A stretch of DNA of 64,000 nt from Holothuria scabra (taxonomy: Eukaryota > Echinodermata > Holothuroidea > Aspidochirotida > Holothuriidae): assembly GCA_037179385.1 (NCBI GenBank), contig CM074187.1:1116001-1180000 (forward strand), read 5' to 3'. Made by a program: the position numbers and the translations under genes. Within the stretch, counting starts at the first letter, position 1, and the number at the start of each line of letters is the position of its first letter. Under the pieces are notes generated by a model. That model was not told the DNA's origin. It saw only the letters and a list, made by a program, of their open reading frames with translations, and did not search any database. This document shows positions 39,801 through 54,800 of this stretch, in pieces.

Positions 39801-42800
39801 ATTCTGCTTGCTATTTTTTGGACCAGTTTTTTTGTTCTACCTAAAGTAGGGAACAATATCTTTGCCCCCAATGTTTTCATAGGTGGGCTCCAGGGATCTA
39901 CGCCCGTGAAAAAGGGCAAGATAAGTAATACCTGGCAGAAACCACATATATAGGAAACTATTTAATATAAAATGGTACCGTAAGTTATAGACAAATCTGG
40001 ACAGTCAAGTGATGGTCTGATTTTATTCGGCCATAACTGGGGTTCATTACCTTCAGTCTTTCAATTTCCTTGCTTTCCTGTATCATGGATGGTTGTACAT
40101 TGAATGGTATATTAATTCCTTCAATTTCACTGAATATGAGAGTTTGAAAACCATGTAGGCAATAAATGAAGACGATTTAAAGCTGATGGACACCACCAAT
40201 GGCACTTATCAAACTCGTCTTTATCTCTTAGCTATACTCACGTAAAGACCATAAAAGAATTCTCCCCAGAAAGGGAAACCTGCAGAAGGTCGAATAGTAG
40301 GAGATATATACTCTGTAAATTGCGTGTCACTGAAATCAAGATTGTTTCGCAATCTTGAATCTCCTGCGTCTACGCCAAATGGAAAGAAAAAGTTTTCTGT
40401 GAAAAGAGAAAGAAAAAGAGATGTAAGTTTAAGACCTCACGCTTTCCGTGAGGGCACATGATCTGAAGGTGAGTTGGATGCTATTAGGAGAAAGCTTATA
40501 TGTGAAATTCACTGACCTCTGCAGATCAATCCGTCACCTCGAAAACCTTCATTACAGGTGCAGTTATAAGATCCATCCATGTTCGTGCAACTGGCGTTTT
40601 GATGACAACCATTCAGAGATGAATTAAAACACTCGTCAAAATCTATAAGAAGCAATCAAGAATTTATACTTATGATTTTCTTTTTAAATTCTACATACTC
40701 AAATAATGTTACCACCAGATAGGGGGATATAATTGTAAACAAATGGATTTATACTTCGTTGAAAACATCCATCATGCAGAGTTGTTTACCACCAAACTTG
40801 TAAAATCCCTTTTTAGAGAGATTATCACAAAGAAAACGGTCCTGAATTTTCAATTGATCTGAAGTGAGACGATATTATACACGATTAAGAAGAGTTCTAT
40901 TTCTACGTACTAAATGTCGTTGTTTGTAATTGTTGTAGAACAGATAAAATATTTTTTATGAATCTGAGTAATAAATAAAGGTCTATTTCTATGGTGCTAA
41001 GGCTGTACGTTTACATATCGAAGATTTTTTGCTCGTCTTATTGTCTTTATTAGGCACCAAAGATTCAAGGAACTTCATAAATTTTAAGAATCTTTTCGAA
41101 TTAGTACCGTTTCAAAACTGCAAATTTACCTTCTTCACAGAGGACACCAGTCCATCCATCATCACATACGCACTGGAACATATTGATTAAGTCAACACAG
41201 GTCCCATCGTTGGAGCAAGGAGACGACATGCACTCGTTTATTTCTGTAAAACCGATAGCGATGATGGAAAGTAACAGCTTTTTCCCCACATTTGTAATGA
41301 TAATGCAGTTTAAATGTAGTCAAATGCAGTCAATATGCGAGATCGGTAATTCGTTGCCGCATGGAATTGTGGGGACCACCGTGGGATATACAAACCGAAC
41401 TCAGCACCTTTTTTCGTCAGTACGTGCATACAGTATGTAAGTGTCTAGCCAACTCGAAAGAAAACAGGGGTCTCAGTGCAACTTTACAGCAGATTAAAAT
41501 GTAACTTTTTACACCAAAAACCAACAAGACAATTTAAACACAATCCACTGTACAAAACCGCACTTGAGATCCCTCTTCATGTTATGGATGGATCAAGAAA
41601 GAATGATTTCACCAAATTTTCATGTAAACTCAAATTTTGGAATACGTGCGCGATTGGTTTCTTTATCCTGACGATTTGGAAGATGTGCGCATGTGCATAA
41701 CTACCAAAACGAATAACCGAACTGGATTATTCACATGTTCGTTTTGTGACTCATCGATATTTTGACTCATCTTCCAAATTTTGATGCGTGTTAGAAAGAG
41801 AGTTAATGCATTGTTTCTACAATATATATCACATAAAAACAATGACATGTAAACAGGAAATCAAGTTAAATAAAATATCCGATGGTTATAAACATTTTAT
41901 ACTTCCTTACTTCCAACTCATGAAACGTCAGTATGTTTCAGAACATTCCGGGATGGTAGAAGCTTGGCCAGCGTAAGACCTTACAAAAAACTCCAGAAAT
42001 GAAAAACACGAGTGCATTTCACCTTGGCTATTAGGGAAATTGGCACCCTCGCTTTGGGTTCAGGTCTTTATAAAGCCAGATAATGACGGCCACAAAGTTG
42101 AGCTTATGCAGGAGAAAACCTTCAATGTTTTTCAGCTCTTTGGTCCACTTTGTTGATAAAAGGGTTTGCATTTGCTTTGGTTAGTTATTTAATGAAATGA
42201 ATATAAACGACCCAGTTTCTAACCAATTGGTATAAGTCGTGTCGGCCATGAGTTTTTTCCAGCTGTGGCTTTCTGGCTTGTTTTTCCTGGTCGGTAGATG
42301 TAGTACACCCTCATTGCTTGCCACAACGGTTTTGAAACCGTGATTTATCACCGAGGTTTGCAGTCACAAGAAATGATACATACTTCATTTTTAAATAAGC
42401 TTTGAAGTCATTTGGTGACGCTCCAAATAAACGCAGATGTTATTGGAGAAAATATATTTTGTTAAATACCTTGACATATCGGCAAAGAACCATTAAATTC
42501 ACCGTCTACACAATACAAGGTGCTTGAAACGCCGTTCTGAATCTCGTATCCTGCGTCACATGTAAAGGAAATAGATCCTCCGTGAAGGAGACTACCAGAG
42601 TATTGTCCGTTGACTGGAGCTTGCGGGGCTTGGCAGTTTGCTGAAAGTAAGATACAATTCACCCCTTTCGTTTTACAGCATTCCTGCTCTTTACGTACCG
42701 TAAATAACTGTTCAAACATTAGGTAGGGGGAAAGTTTGCAACAGAGCGGCAAAAGTAAAAAATAATAAACTTGACGGGTGTGTCTAATAGCCTGAACATA

Positions 42801-45800
42801 GCATTTCTAATATCAATGCTGAACTCTTGAATTTTCGCAAGCTTTACTACAAGGTAATTACTTAGAGGGCGGTAGAAATAAATGCAATAGAGCGGATCAA
42901 AGTAGAAGAAAATGAATGATACCTTCTACTTACAAAATCAAAACAGCTTCTAAATTTTTCCCGTTTGAACAGGAGGCACTTTCAATCAATACCAGAGAAA
43001 TTAAGGTTTAAACAGTGGGGACAGACAACTTAGGATTTAAGTCAGATGTGATTACACGAAAGCAGGTACGGTAAGTTTCCATGCCAGCACATCCCAAAGC
43101 TTTCCTACCTTGTGTGGTATGCAGGAGCCTGGTATAACTATCATTGATGAGAGCTACTCACATATGAGATACCTTATTTTACCAATTTCTTAAAAATCCC
43201 TTTAATCGATTTACTTACACATCGAATTGATGCGGTAAAAGGTATCAGTGTTTTGTGGTGTTTTGTCGAAAAGTATAACACCTACGAGCAGTATAGCTTC
43301 ACAACAGTTGTTTGAAGACTACTGGTACAAGTTACCTGTTTGTCCGGTCATCTCAATGGGAGCTCAGCCTGAAGCGAAGTCAGAGCGTGAGCGCGAAGCA
43401 GAAAGAATGAAATTAATTCAGGACGACGGAAAATAAAAAAGAGGGTGGAGGACAAGGGAAAAGGGAGAGGAAAATGAAAATAAAAATGTAAGGCAAAGAG
43501 ACAAAAAGAAAAAAAAAACCTAGAATTATTGTCTATGATTTGACCGTAAGGTTTGAGAGAAAGAAATAGCTTTAATCTAATTTAAAAGTCGATGACACGG
43601 TAACAGACAGGTGGAAATGAGGTAAAAAGACGAAACAGTAATACAAAGTGAAGCATGGAAGTACTCGGAGGTGGTACTTCCATGAGTGAAGGACCGGGAA
43701 GACAGATACATAGACACAAACTTAGGAAAAAGACTGACAGACTGTACATTGTAAAGAGAAAGGATAGGGGCTAGGAAATGGATAGGGAGAGTTACGAGGC
43801 TGAGGAAGTGCAACTAGGATGGAGGGATGGGGAGGAGGAGGCAGAATTTACAAGGGAAAGAAAGACAGACGGAATAAGGTAAAATGATAACGGGGTTAGG
43901 AATGAAGTAGAGGAAGAAAGGTCAGTTACCGTCCCAATGTAAATGATCATCGCTATCTAAAAGGGACACTTTATTTCGATGTCTCGGTGAAGATTTTTAT
44001 TAACAGTCACATTAGTTTGGGAAAACAGCAACTTTCACACATTTTCGGTAGTAGAATGGGAACAACTTTCATTTTATGCAAAATATGAGTTATGGCTTGA
44101 CACATTTAGTGACCCTTTGAGAACATCTATGATTCCACAAATGTTCAAGTCGGCGGGGCTACGTCATCTTTTGTTCCACACCAACAGAAGGAGTGACGCC
44201 AATAGGACTTGCTAGCGGACGGCACTTTACAAAAAGTAAGGGATGAAATAGTAATTTGGGGAATGGATCTGTAATCGCAGCGAGAACAGGCATTCAAAAT
44301 ATTAAAAGAAATTTATACTTTGCAATGGCAGAAGAGATCCTTTTTCGATTCTTGGTACATCCGTTGAAAATTTCTGTATCTATAAAATTAAAAACTCAAA
44401 GAGGGTGGCTCGCACCCCGACCCCCTCCCCCCCTTGGTGATCCCCATATGCATCGTTAAAATTTTTTGTGGTACGCTACACACCAACTGGTGGTAGTACC
44501 GCTCCAATCAGACAATGTCTGTGTCACAAACTGACAGTTCACTCTGCCAATAAGGTGATGTCATCGAAGTTGAATGTAGAACGTCAAATTGATCATCGTG
44601 AGTTAACTAGTCTCGGTTGCCTACTGAAACCTCCATTTATATCAATATCAATAAAATGTTTAATTTTAATTCCCCAAATTGTTTCATTACCCCACAAATC
44701 CAGGAGTTTTACCCGGCCTCATAGCTGGGATTTGAACTTATCCCATAACCCTCGGGGTCTTCATTCACACAGTTTAATTTAAAGTGCCATGACATCGGGA
44801 TGATAATATTTATCACCCCATCTTCGAAGAAAAGTTTGATTTAACTCAGTAACACCCTCATTATGGGCACAGGTGGCGGTTTCAGCGACAAAAGAACCCT
44901 TTGCATCTATGATTAGCGTTTAATAGGATCAGGGAAAAGAACTCCAAACTCGTTCAGCATGGCAGAGCATAAAGACGGAAATACTTGGTTGAATTCTGAA
45001 GGTTGATTATGTACGTAATCCAGCGGCGTAGCCAGGATGAAATTTTTAGGGGGCCTAGGAAACAATTGGGGGCCTGGTACTTTCGAGGGTCAGGCGTGGC
45101 AAGACTTTCTAACCCGAGTGCCACCATCGGTTGGCGCGGAGCGTAAAAAAAAATTTTGGGCTTTACAAACCCTCCAGATGACGGAAACGGCACTTCCCAC
45201 GTGTTTCAAGCTGCATGTAGCCAGCCTTAAAATACGAATCTCATGTCTGCCACATCTCAAATAATGAGAATTAAAAATAAATCTTTGAAAAGTGATAATA
45301 CATACATTTTGGGGGACCCCAAAACTGGGCATTCTGATCTGTGGCCTAGGAGAAAAGACTAAAGGGAACCGGTATCTCCCTTTCCCTTGGGAAAAATTGT
45401 ACACTTCAGGAGGACGTAGATCGCAAATGCTGCAATATTGGAATGGATTTCAACTTTTATAGGAAAAACAAAAGTAGTTGTGTCCCCCTCTGGAAAACTT
45501 TCTTTGCGTTAGATTTCCTGCAATCATGCAAAATGGTGCCATGTTTGGCCCAACCTTGAACTGATTATAGGCCTTCGTTTTAGGATTTTCCTTTTTGGGG
45601 AGCATGAAAAATTTCAAAACACTCATTTTTATGTTTGTACAGATTTTACAAGTGACATACATACTACCAAAAAACAATGTTTTCTGGTTTTCAGTGGTGT
45701 CTAGATGCAAAATGGTGCAGTATTTGTTCAATCATCTGTACATTACGTAGTTACAATTAAAATACCACGAGTAAATCTCTCAAAATATCAAACCGCAACG

Positions 45801-48800
45801 CAGAAGTAGGGATCACGTGGCACTTGTCATAGGCAGGAGTGAGGCACGACATAGGCCTACTTGTTAAGGATAGAAGGGAAGAATCATTCGAAGGCAGTAC
45901 CTTACCCTTATGGCATATTTTGTGTATGATTAAGTATATGAATGGTCGTGTAAGAATGGTCTCCAGTGTATGATTGCCTTGTTTTCAGTATATCAAACAG
46001 CCATCAAAAAGGCAGAAAGGGTCTTAACCTAACAAAGTCATATTCGAGTTTGTACTCAAGACGTTCGTTTCATTTTCGAAGTGAAATGCAATAAACGACA
46101 GTGCAGATTATATACGGTATCTAATTTAGTGAAAGTAGGCATTTTGAAGTTATTACTTGATTTCATACGTGCACTCAAAATTTGTTTTACATACATTCAT
46201 GCATGTTTTCGTAATTGTTACACATTATATTTATTTACTGTTTTTGAAAGAAATACTTCAAAGTTTATTTCCGCTCAAACATTTCATTTTTTCTCAATTA
46301 CTTTATCAGGACGCAAAAAAAAAAAAAAAAAAAAAACGGGGGGGGGGGGGGGGCTGAAAAAACTGGGGAGGGGGGTAGGCCCCCAGACTCCCCGTGGCTA
46401 GGCCACTGACGTAGTCTACAGTATTTAGCAAAAGGTTAACGTATACAATGAGGGACGCCTACAGAACAAAAGCTTTCATTTTCCTTTTTTTCCCCATTTC
46501 CCCTTTCTTGCATTCCGATCTTTTCCATCTATCTTCATTAAGCTCTGCTGGAAATTGAAGGGAGGCTGGTATTTTCTCCCCCTGTCCCCTAGTTGTCACA
46601 GCCCTCCAAGTGAAATAAAATCTTGTGGTTATGCATGGCGCGCCGTTAGTACCATTTCATCGTGCCGTCAAAAGCCCTTATGCCGTAAAAATGGCACAAA
46701 CGGCGCGCCATAGTTATGAGACCATTACTACAGTGTGAGAGGGCACCAAAACAACTAATATGAGTAGGCTCTAAAAATGTTTATCTATAATTTGCAGAAA
46801 ACAACCTCTCCGTTACATTATTTATTTAGTTGACTCTCTCGTTCATAGTTATTCCTTTTGTCATTTTTTTTATTCATCACAAACAAGTAGGACTAGAACT
46901 AAAGACGAGTGAATGTAAAGAAATGTGATAAGGTTATTTAAAGAAGTAAAATGAGTTGGTATCGATATCTTACACTCCAAGAACGCCCGGTTCAAACTGG
47001 ACCGGAAAAGGAACAAATGGGCACTGAACAGAAAGAGGTTTAGGTATTTGCCAAGATTTGGTTAACTTTGAACCAAAATGGTTCATTTTGAGCCGAAACT
47101 AGTCAAATTATTTGAACTCTTTAAGGTCCAGTACCCATTTGATCATTTGAGAGTTGTTGTAGGCTTTTGTAACATTAAAATGCTTGAAATAGGCAAAGAA
47201 GACAAGTCTCACATCCAATAGTTATGCAAAATGTTTAATTTTTTTGTATCTGGGCTTGGAACGGTTGTCTGTATAATATGAAAAAACGTGTCTGGACACA
47301 ACTCTTTGAAACCTATTTGGATTAATTTCTCACTCATGAAACAATTATCTATCTATTATATGGGGATTTCCTTAGTTTGATCCATTGCAAATGGTTCTTA
47401 TTTGAAAAAAGGAGTGAAATCATCAACACCATATAAAAGCTATCAATACTGTACTCCAGAAAAAGAAACTCTTGCAAGCTCGGTTATATAATTACAATGC
47501 AAAACTTACATTAGGCGGAGTTTTGTTATTTCGAGACAAATATATCTTAACATTTTTTCTTACCATAGCAGTCAGGTACGGGATTACTGAAGTTGCCCAT
47601 ATTGCATACGATTACTGCTACTCCATCCAAAGTGTAGCCAGGATAACAAGCAAAACTAGCGATATCTCCGTTTTGATATCTGTACTTAAAAGTTCCGTTT
47701 TCAAAGCCATTTTCGGGAGGTGAGACACTCGTGCAAGTTCCTGAAAATGTCGAATAGTTTCATGGAATTACAAAATCAAAATTTCTAGTTCATACACAAT
47801 CTCTAAATTGATAAGTTACATAGAAAGAAAACAAAGAAGTTGCTTTTTTGCACAATTTAGTTTTCACATCACAATGACAAGAATATGTATTGTAAACATG
47901 TTTTGTCGAGAAAAACATACCGTTGCAGAGCGTCTCCGATTCATCAAGGTTATTTGCACAATCATATGGATAATCATCACAGATCCATTCGTTTGGTATA
48001 CAAAGTCCCTCAGGACAGCGAAATTCCGAATCACTGCATTCAGCTGAAATGGGATATTAAAATCAAGGGTACACTCCACATTGTAAGTTGCAGCTCTGTT
48101 TAAGATACTAAAGTTCAATGTTCAGAGTATAGCCTATTGCATAATGGTGGTTCAACATTTTTTTTGATAGTAGCTCAGTTTTAACACTTGCCCCTTTACA
48201 AAACTAGAAAAGTGTAATTAAAGAAATAAGTCTTTATTGTAGCAGGGTAATTCCAGCAGCATTGGCAGTAGTTGCTAATATGATGAAAAACCATCTCTAA
48301 CATTTTATGTAACATGCAACCAGCATAATCGCATCGGAATGTATGAAAATCAGGAATCTTTCGAATTTCCGATATTTATTAACTCTGCACCTTAAAATAA
48401 ACCTAAGAGTGAAAACTTTGAGTGACATCGGAGCAGAGTTCCTGCAGCAATGTCTGGAGAATTAAGTGTTATAGATAATGTGCTTTTGTAATGATCGACA
48501 CAGTTAGTTTTAGGTAGCACATCTTGTTCTTATTTCAAAGAGAACTAAACATTAAGACTTAATAATGGTAATATTCCTAGAAAAAATATTACGTGTCTTG
48601 TTCAGTTCCTGACAATTCAATTCACTTCTCATATGTGCAAAACGCATTGACAAGGACAAAATCTACTCTGTGGGAAGAAGTGAATGTAAAAAACTTACAT
48701 TTCACATCTTAGATTACATCAGGATTTCCCCAGCTTTATGATGTCAATGTTGTTTTCATCCTGTACATAAACATCTAATTCTCACATTTAGCAAACGTTT

Positions 48801-51800
48801 TTCATCCCACCCAATCAAGTATTAGTTCTAGTAACAATTTTTAGTGATACGTTTAGACCACATGAGTAATAAATATTACTGCAGGTAGTGCACAGTTATA
48901 TGTAATCCACTTTGAGAGTGCTCTCTTCTACTAGCAAAAAGTGATTTTATCCAAAAAGAGACCTAGCTCTCCGTTCGCTTAGAATACTTAGGTCTCCACT
49001 AAAATTGACACTTGGTCAGGTGTATTTAATTTCGCCTTGACTCTCTTTTGGTGGAGAGCGCTGTCACCTATTCTCCTAGATCAATACCTATTTATTTCAA
49101 CTAGAAGTATTATCCCAGTCTTACTGAGGGTTGACTCGACTTATTCATCCATTTTACTCACCACATCCTGCTTCGATGCTTTCGTCATAGTTGTCTAAAC
49201 AATCGTATGGCCAAAGGTCACAAAAGTAAGACTCAGGAATGCATGACTCATCAGGACAAGCTCGTTGACCAGGAGGACAAACAACTGTAAAAAAGGTTTT
49301 GCGAATCTTAAAGAAACATTTGCATGAAACAAACTACGATCTGACGTTGTGCAGCGTATAAAGATTACAGGGACATGGATTCCGTTATCATGAACATGAA
49401 GGGAAAAATTTTCCACTTTATATTTCTACACGTCTACTACATTGTTCTAAATTACTTGGGTGGCAAGTTATCATAGGTTACACCTTGTAAATGAGGTATC
49501 CTAATGGTCTTACCAGTAAAAGGAGTAGTTGCCACGGTAACTGTCTGTCTTTCAGTTGGAAAATGTGTCTCAGCTTCTCCTACAGACGTTTGCGATACCG
49601 TCGGTATAATTGTGACCATGTCCCCTTCTGTAGTGGTAAATACCTTTTCGATAGTTGTTTCAGCACCCGATGATATACCTGAAATATATTCTTTTATGTC
49701 AGTAAATGTTGCAAGGTCCGTTACTTCATTCAGTGTTGTTAAGGGCGCGGTTGATTCGATTGTGAAATTATCAGGAACAGTCACTGGTTTTTCTGTTGCT
49801 TCATTAGAAGCAGATTTAGATGATGTTAAAATACTAGAAGAAGATAGTTCTATTGTGGTGTCACTCAGTTGAGAGGTAAGGTCACTTGTTAGTACTTGAA
49901 TTGTAGTAAGAAATACTTTGCTTTCTGTGGAGGCACTTATTGTTGTACTTTCCTTTACTTCACTGGAAGTTGTATCAGCTGATGACGTTGTCACTGAAAT
50001 AACATCTCTCCTGGTAGTACCAGGTCCCTCGTGATCCGTGGCGATGATAAGTGTAGATTCAGCATTTACAAATGTCGTTGCCATGGTTTTCCGTTCGGTC
50101 GACAAACCTGCTCCAGAATGTGGACTTTCGTTACTAACGAAAGGATAGTCTGACGATAGAATGGAAGTTGCAGTTTGTCCAGCATCAGTGTATGCTTCTG
50201 TGATAACTGTGGAGGTGTATACTTTAGAAGTACTCTCTGAGTCAGTTAAAGTCTCATCGGTTGTAATATCAGTGCTGTCAGGCTTCTGTGTTGTTGCAAC
50301 TGTGGATAACTTTTGCGTTGTTTCTTGGACAGTAGACAAACCTGCCGGCGTTTCAGGAAGAGTAGTTTGACCTCTGGTGGACCCTACAGAGGGCGATATT
50401 GAGGTTACTTCTGTGCTCTGATCGGTGATGACATCACTGGTTGTGATGTCTGAGATTGAGACGTTAGCTGTTGTTGTAAACACAGTCGTCGATTCAGCTG
50501 CACTTGTCGAGGGCAGAGCGCTGAAGCCCTGGTTGGTGGAAGACGCTGCTGACGTGGTTGTCTCCAACGTAGTCAAGGTGGTTGTTGGATTCTCGCTAGA
50601 AGCTGCTCGTGATGTTTTCGGTGGAGTGGAAATGGGAGAGGATGATGTTCCTGCAGCAGCAGTGGAGTTTATTTCAGTTGATACTTTGGAGGTACTCCCT
50701 GAGCCAGTTGTAGTTTCCTCGGTTGTAATATGAGTGGTGACAGACTTCTGTGTTGTTACAACCGTGGAAAACTTTTGCGTGGTTTCTTGGAGAGTAAAAG
50801 AATTTGCCGACGTTTCAGGCAAAGTAGCTTGGCCTCTTGTGGACTCTTCAGCGGACGTGGCTGAAGTTATTTCTGTGCTTTGATCCTTGGTGACGTCACT
50901 GGTTAAGATGTTTGAGGCTGAGACGGAAGCTGTTGTTGTCAACTCAGTGATCGTTTCAGCTGCACTTGTCGAGGGCAGAGCGCTGGAGCCGTCCTGGGTG
51001 GAAGACGCTGCTGACGTGGTTGTCTCCAACGTAGTCAAGGTGGTTGTTGGATTCTCGCTAGAAACTGGTAGTGATGTCTCAGGCGGACTGGAAATGGAAG
51101 AAGTCGATGTTTCTGCGGGAGCAGTGGAGCTGACCTCAGTTGATACTTCGGAGTTACTCTTTGAGCCAGATGTAGTTTCCTCGGTTGTAATATCAGTGCT
51201 GATAGACTTCTGTAATGTCACGACTGTGGATAACTTTTGCGTGGTTTCTTGGACAGTAGAGAAACCTGTCGACGTTATTGAAGGAGTCGTTTGGCCTTTC
51301 GTGGACTCTTGAGCGGTCGTGGCTGAAGTGACTTCTGTGCTCTGCTCTGTGGTGACGTCACTGGTTGTGATGTCTGAGGTTGAGACGGAAGCTATTGATG
51401 TAAATTCAGTCGACGTTTCTGACACACTTGTCGATGGCAGAGCGCTTGAGACCTCCTGGGTGGAAGACGCTGCTGTCGTGGTCGTCTCCAACGTAGTCAA
51501 GGTTGTTGTTGGACCCGTACTAGATTCTGCTCGTGATGTCTCCGGTGGAGTGGAAATGGCAGAAGTCGATGTTCCTGCGACAGATGTGGAGCTGAATTCA
51601 GTTGATACTTCCGAGGTACTCTCTGAGCCAGTTGTTGTTTCCTCGGTTGTAATATCAGTGGTGACAGACTTCTGTGTTGTCACAACTGTGGATAAATTTG
51701 GCGTGGTTTCTTGGACAGTTGCGAAAACTGTCGACGTTTCAGTTAGAGTAGTTTGGCCTACTGTGGACTCTTGAGCGGTCGTGGCTGAAGTTACTTCGGT

Positions 51801-54800
51801 GCTCTGCTCTGGGGTGACGTCACTGGTTGTGATGTCTGAGGTTGAGACGGAAGCTATTGATGTAAATTCAGTCGACGTTTCTGACACACTTGTCGATGGC
51901 AAAGCGCTGGAGACCTCCTGGGTGGAAGACTCTGCTATCGTGGTCTTCTCCAACGTAGTCAAGGTGGTTGTTGCACCCCTGCTAGAATCTGCTCGTGACG
52001 TCTCCGGTGGAGTGGAAATGGCAGAAGTCGATGTTCCTGCGATAGATGTGGAGCTGAATTCAGTTGATACTTCGGAGGTTTTCTCTGAGCCAGTTGTAGT
52101 TTCCTCGGTTGTAATATCAGTGGTGACAGACTTCTGTGTTGTCACAACTGTGGATAAATTTGGCGTGGTTTCTTGGACAGTTGAGAAACCTGTCGACGTT
52201 TGAGCTCGAGTAGTTTGACCTCTTGTGGACTCGTCGGTTTTCGTTGCTGAAGTGACTTCTGTGCTCTGCTCTGAGGTGACGTCACTGGTTGTGATGTCTG
52301 AGGTTGAGACTGAAGCTATTGATGTAAATTCAGTCGACGTTTCTGACACACTTGTCGATGGCAGAGCGCTGGAGACCTCATGGGTGGAAGACTCTGCTAT
52401 CGTGGTCGTCTCCAACGTAGTCAAGGTTGTTGTTGGACCCCTGCTAGAATCTGCTCGTGATGTCTCCGGTGAAGTGGAAAAGGCAGAAGTCGATGTTCCT
52501 GCGACAGATGTGGAGTTGAATTCAGTTAAAATTTCGGAGGTACCCTCTGAGCCAGTTGTAGTTTCCTCCGTTGTAATATCAGTGGTGACAGACTTCTGTG
52601 TTGTCACAACTGTGGATAAATTTGGCGTGGTTTCTTGGACAGTTGAGAAACCTGTCGACGTTTGAGCCAGGGTAGTTTGGCCTACTGTGGACTCTTGAGC
52701 GGTCGTGGCTGAAGTGACTTCTGTGCTCTGCTCAGTGGTAATGTCACTGATTAAAATGTCTGAGGTTGATACTGAAGCTATTGATGTAAATTCAGTCGAC
52801 GTTTCCGCCACACTCGTTGATGGCAGAGCGCTGGAGACCTCCTGGGTGGAAGACTCTGTTTTCGTGGTCGTCTCCAACGTAGTCAAGGTTGTTGTTGGAC
52901 CCCTGCTAGAATCTGCTCGTGACGTCTCCGTTGGAGTGGAAATGGCAGAAGTCGATGTTCCTGCGACAGATGTGGAGTTGAATTCAGTTGATACTTCGGA
53001 GGTACTCTTTGAGCCAGTTGTAGTTTCCTCCGTTGTAATATCAGTGGTGACAGACTTCTGTGTTGTCACAACTGTGGATAAATTTGGCGTGGTTTCTTGG
53101 ACAGTTGAGAAACCTGTCGACGTTTGAGCTCGAGTAGTTTGACCTCTTGTGGACTCGTCGGTTTTCGCTGCTGAAGTGACTTCTGTGCTCTGCTCTGTGG
53201 TGACGTCACTGGTTGTGATGTCTGAGGTTGCGACTGAAGCTATTGATGTAAATTCAGTCGACGTTTCTGACACACTTGTCGATGGCAGAGCGCTGGAGAC
53301 CTCCTGGGTGGAAGACTCTGCTATCGTGGTCGTCTCCAACGTAGTCAAGGTGGTTGTTGGACCCCTGCTAGAATCTGCTCGTGATGTCTCCGGTGGAGTG
53401 GAAATGGCAGAAGTCGATGTTCCTGCGACAGATTTGGAGCTGAATTCAGTTGATACTTCGGAGGTACTCTCTGAGCCAGTTGTAGTTTCCTCGATTGTAA
53501 TATCAGTGGTGACAGACTTCTGTGTTGTCACAACTGTGGATAAATTTGGCGTGGTCTCTTGGACAGTTGAGAGACCTGTCGACGTTTGAGCTCGAGTAGT
53601 TTGACCTCTTGTGGACTCGTCGGTTTTCGCTGCTGAAGTGACTTCTGTGCTCTGCTCTGTGGTGACGTCACTGGTTGTGATGTCTGAGGTTGCGACTGAA
53701 GCTATTGATGTAAATTCAGTCGACGTTTCTGACACACTTGTCGATGGCAGAGCGCTGGAGACCTCCTGGGTGGAAGACTCTGCTATCGTGGTCGTCTCCA
53801 ACGTAGTCAAGGTTGTTGTTGTTGGACCCCTGGTAGAATCTGCTCGTGACGTCTCCGGTGGAGTGGAAATGGCAGAAGTCGATGTTCCTGCGACAGATGT
53901 GGAGCTGAATTCAGTTGATACTTCCGAGGTACTCTCTGAGCCAGTTGTAGTTTCCTCGGTTGTAATATCAGTGGTGACAGACTTCTGTGTTGTCACAACT
54001 GTGGATAAATTTGGCGTGGTTTCTTGGACAGTTGAGAAACCTGTCGACGTTTGAGCTCGAGTAGTTTGACCTCTTGTGGACTCGTCGGTTTTCGTTGCTG
54101 AAGTGACTTCTGTGCTCTGCTCTGTGGTGACGTCACTGGTTGTGATGTCTGAGGTTAAGACGGAAGCTATTGATGTAAATTCAGTCGACGTTTCTGACAC
54201 ACTTGTCGATGGCAGAGCGCTGGAGACCTCTTGGGTGGAAGACTCTGCTATCGTGGTCGTCTCCAACGTAGTGAAGGTGGTTGTTGTTGGACCCTTGCTA
54301 GAATCTGCTCGTGACGTCTCCGGTGGAGTGGAAATGGCAGAAGTCGATGTTCCTGCGACAGATGTGGAGCTGAATTCAGTTGATACTTCCGAGGTACTCT
54401 CTGAGCCAGTTGTAGTTTCCTCGGTTGTAATATCAGTGGTGACAGACTTCTGTGTTGTCACAACTGTGGATAAATTTGGCGTGGTCTCTTGGACAGTTGA
54501 TAGACCTGTCGACGTTTGAGCTCGAGTAGTTTGACCTCTTGTGGACTCGTCGGTTTTCGTTGCTGAAGTGACTTCTGTGCTCTGCTCTGTGGTGACGTCA
54601 CTGGTTGTGATGTCTGAGGTTAAGACGGAAGCTATTGATGTAAATTCAGTCGACGTTTCTGACACACTTGTCGATGGCAGAGCGCTGGAGACCTCCTGGG
54701 TGGAAGACTCTGCTATCGTGGTCGTCTCCAACGTAGTCAAGGTGGTTGTTGGACCCGTACTGGATTCTGCTCGTGATGTCTCCGGTGGAGTGGAAATGGC

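Noticed and set aside
43360..43925. Purine-rich plus strand with several overlapping frames
   Set aside because: Strong A/G bias explains the frames and their charged translation. No splice context or domain supports a gene.
49452..49513. Continuation of the repeat-exon frame to a stop at 49452
   Set aside because: A GTAAGA donor at 49513 and an in-phase LDLa exon 229 bases downstream explain the end better. Read-through would give a secreted form lacking all later domains, for which there is no evidence here.
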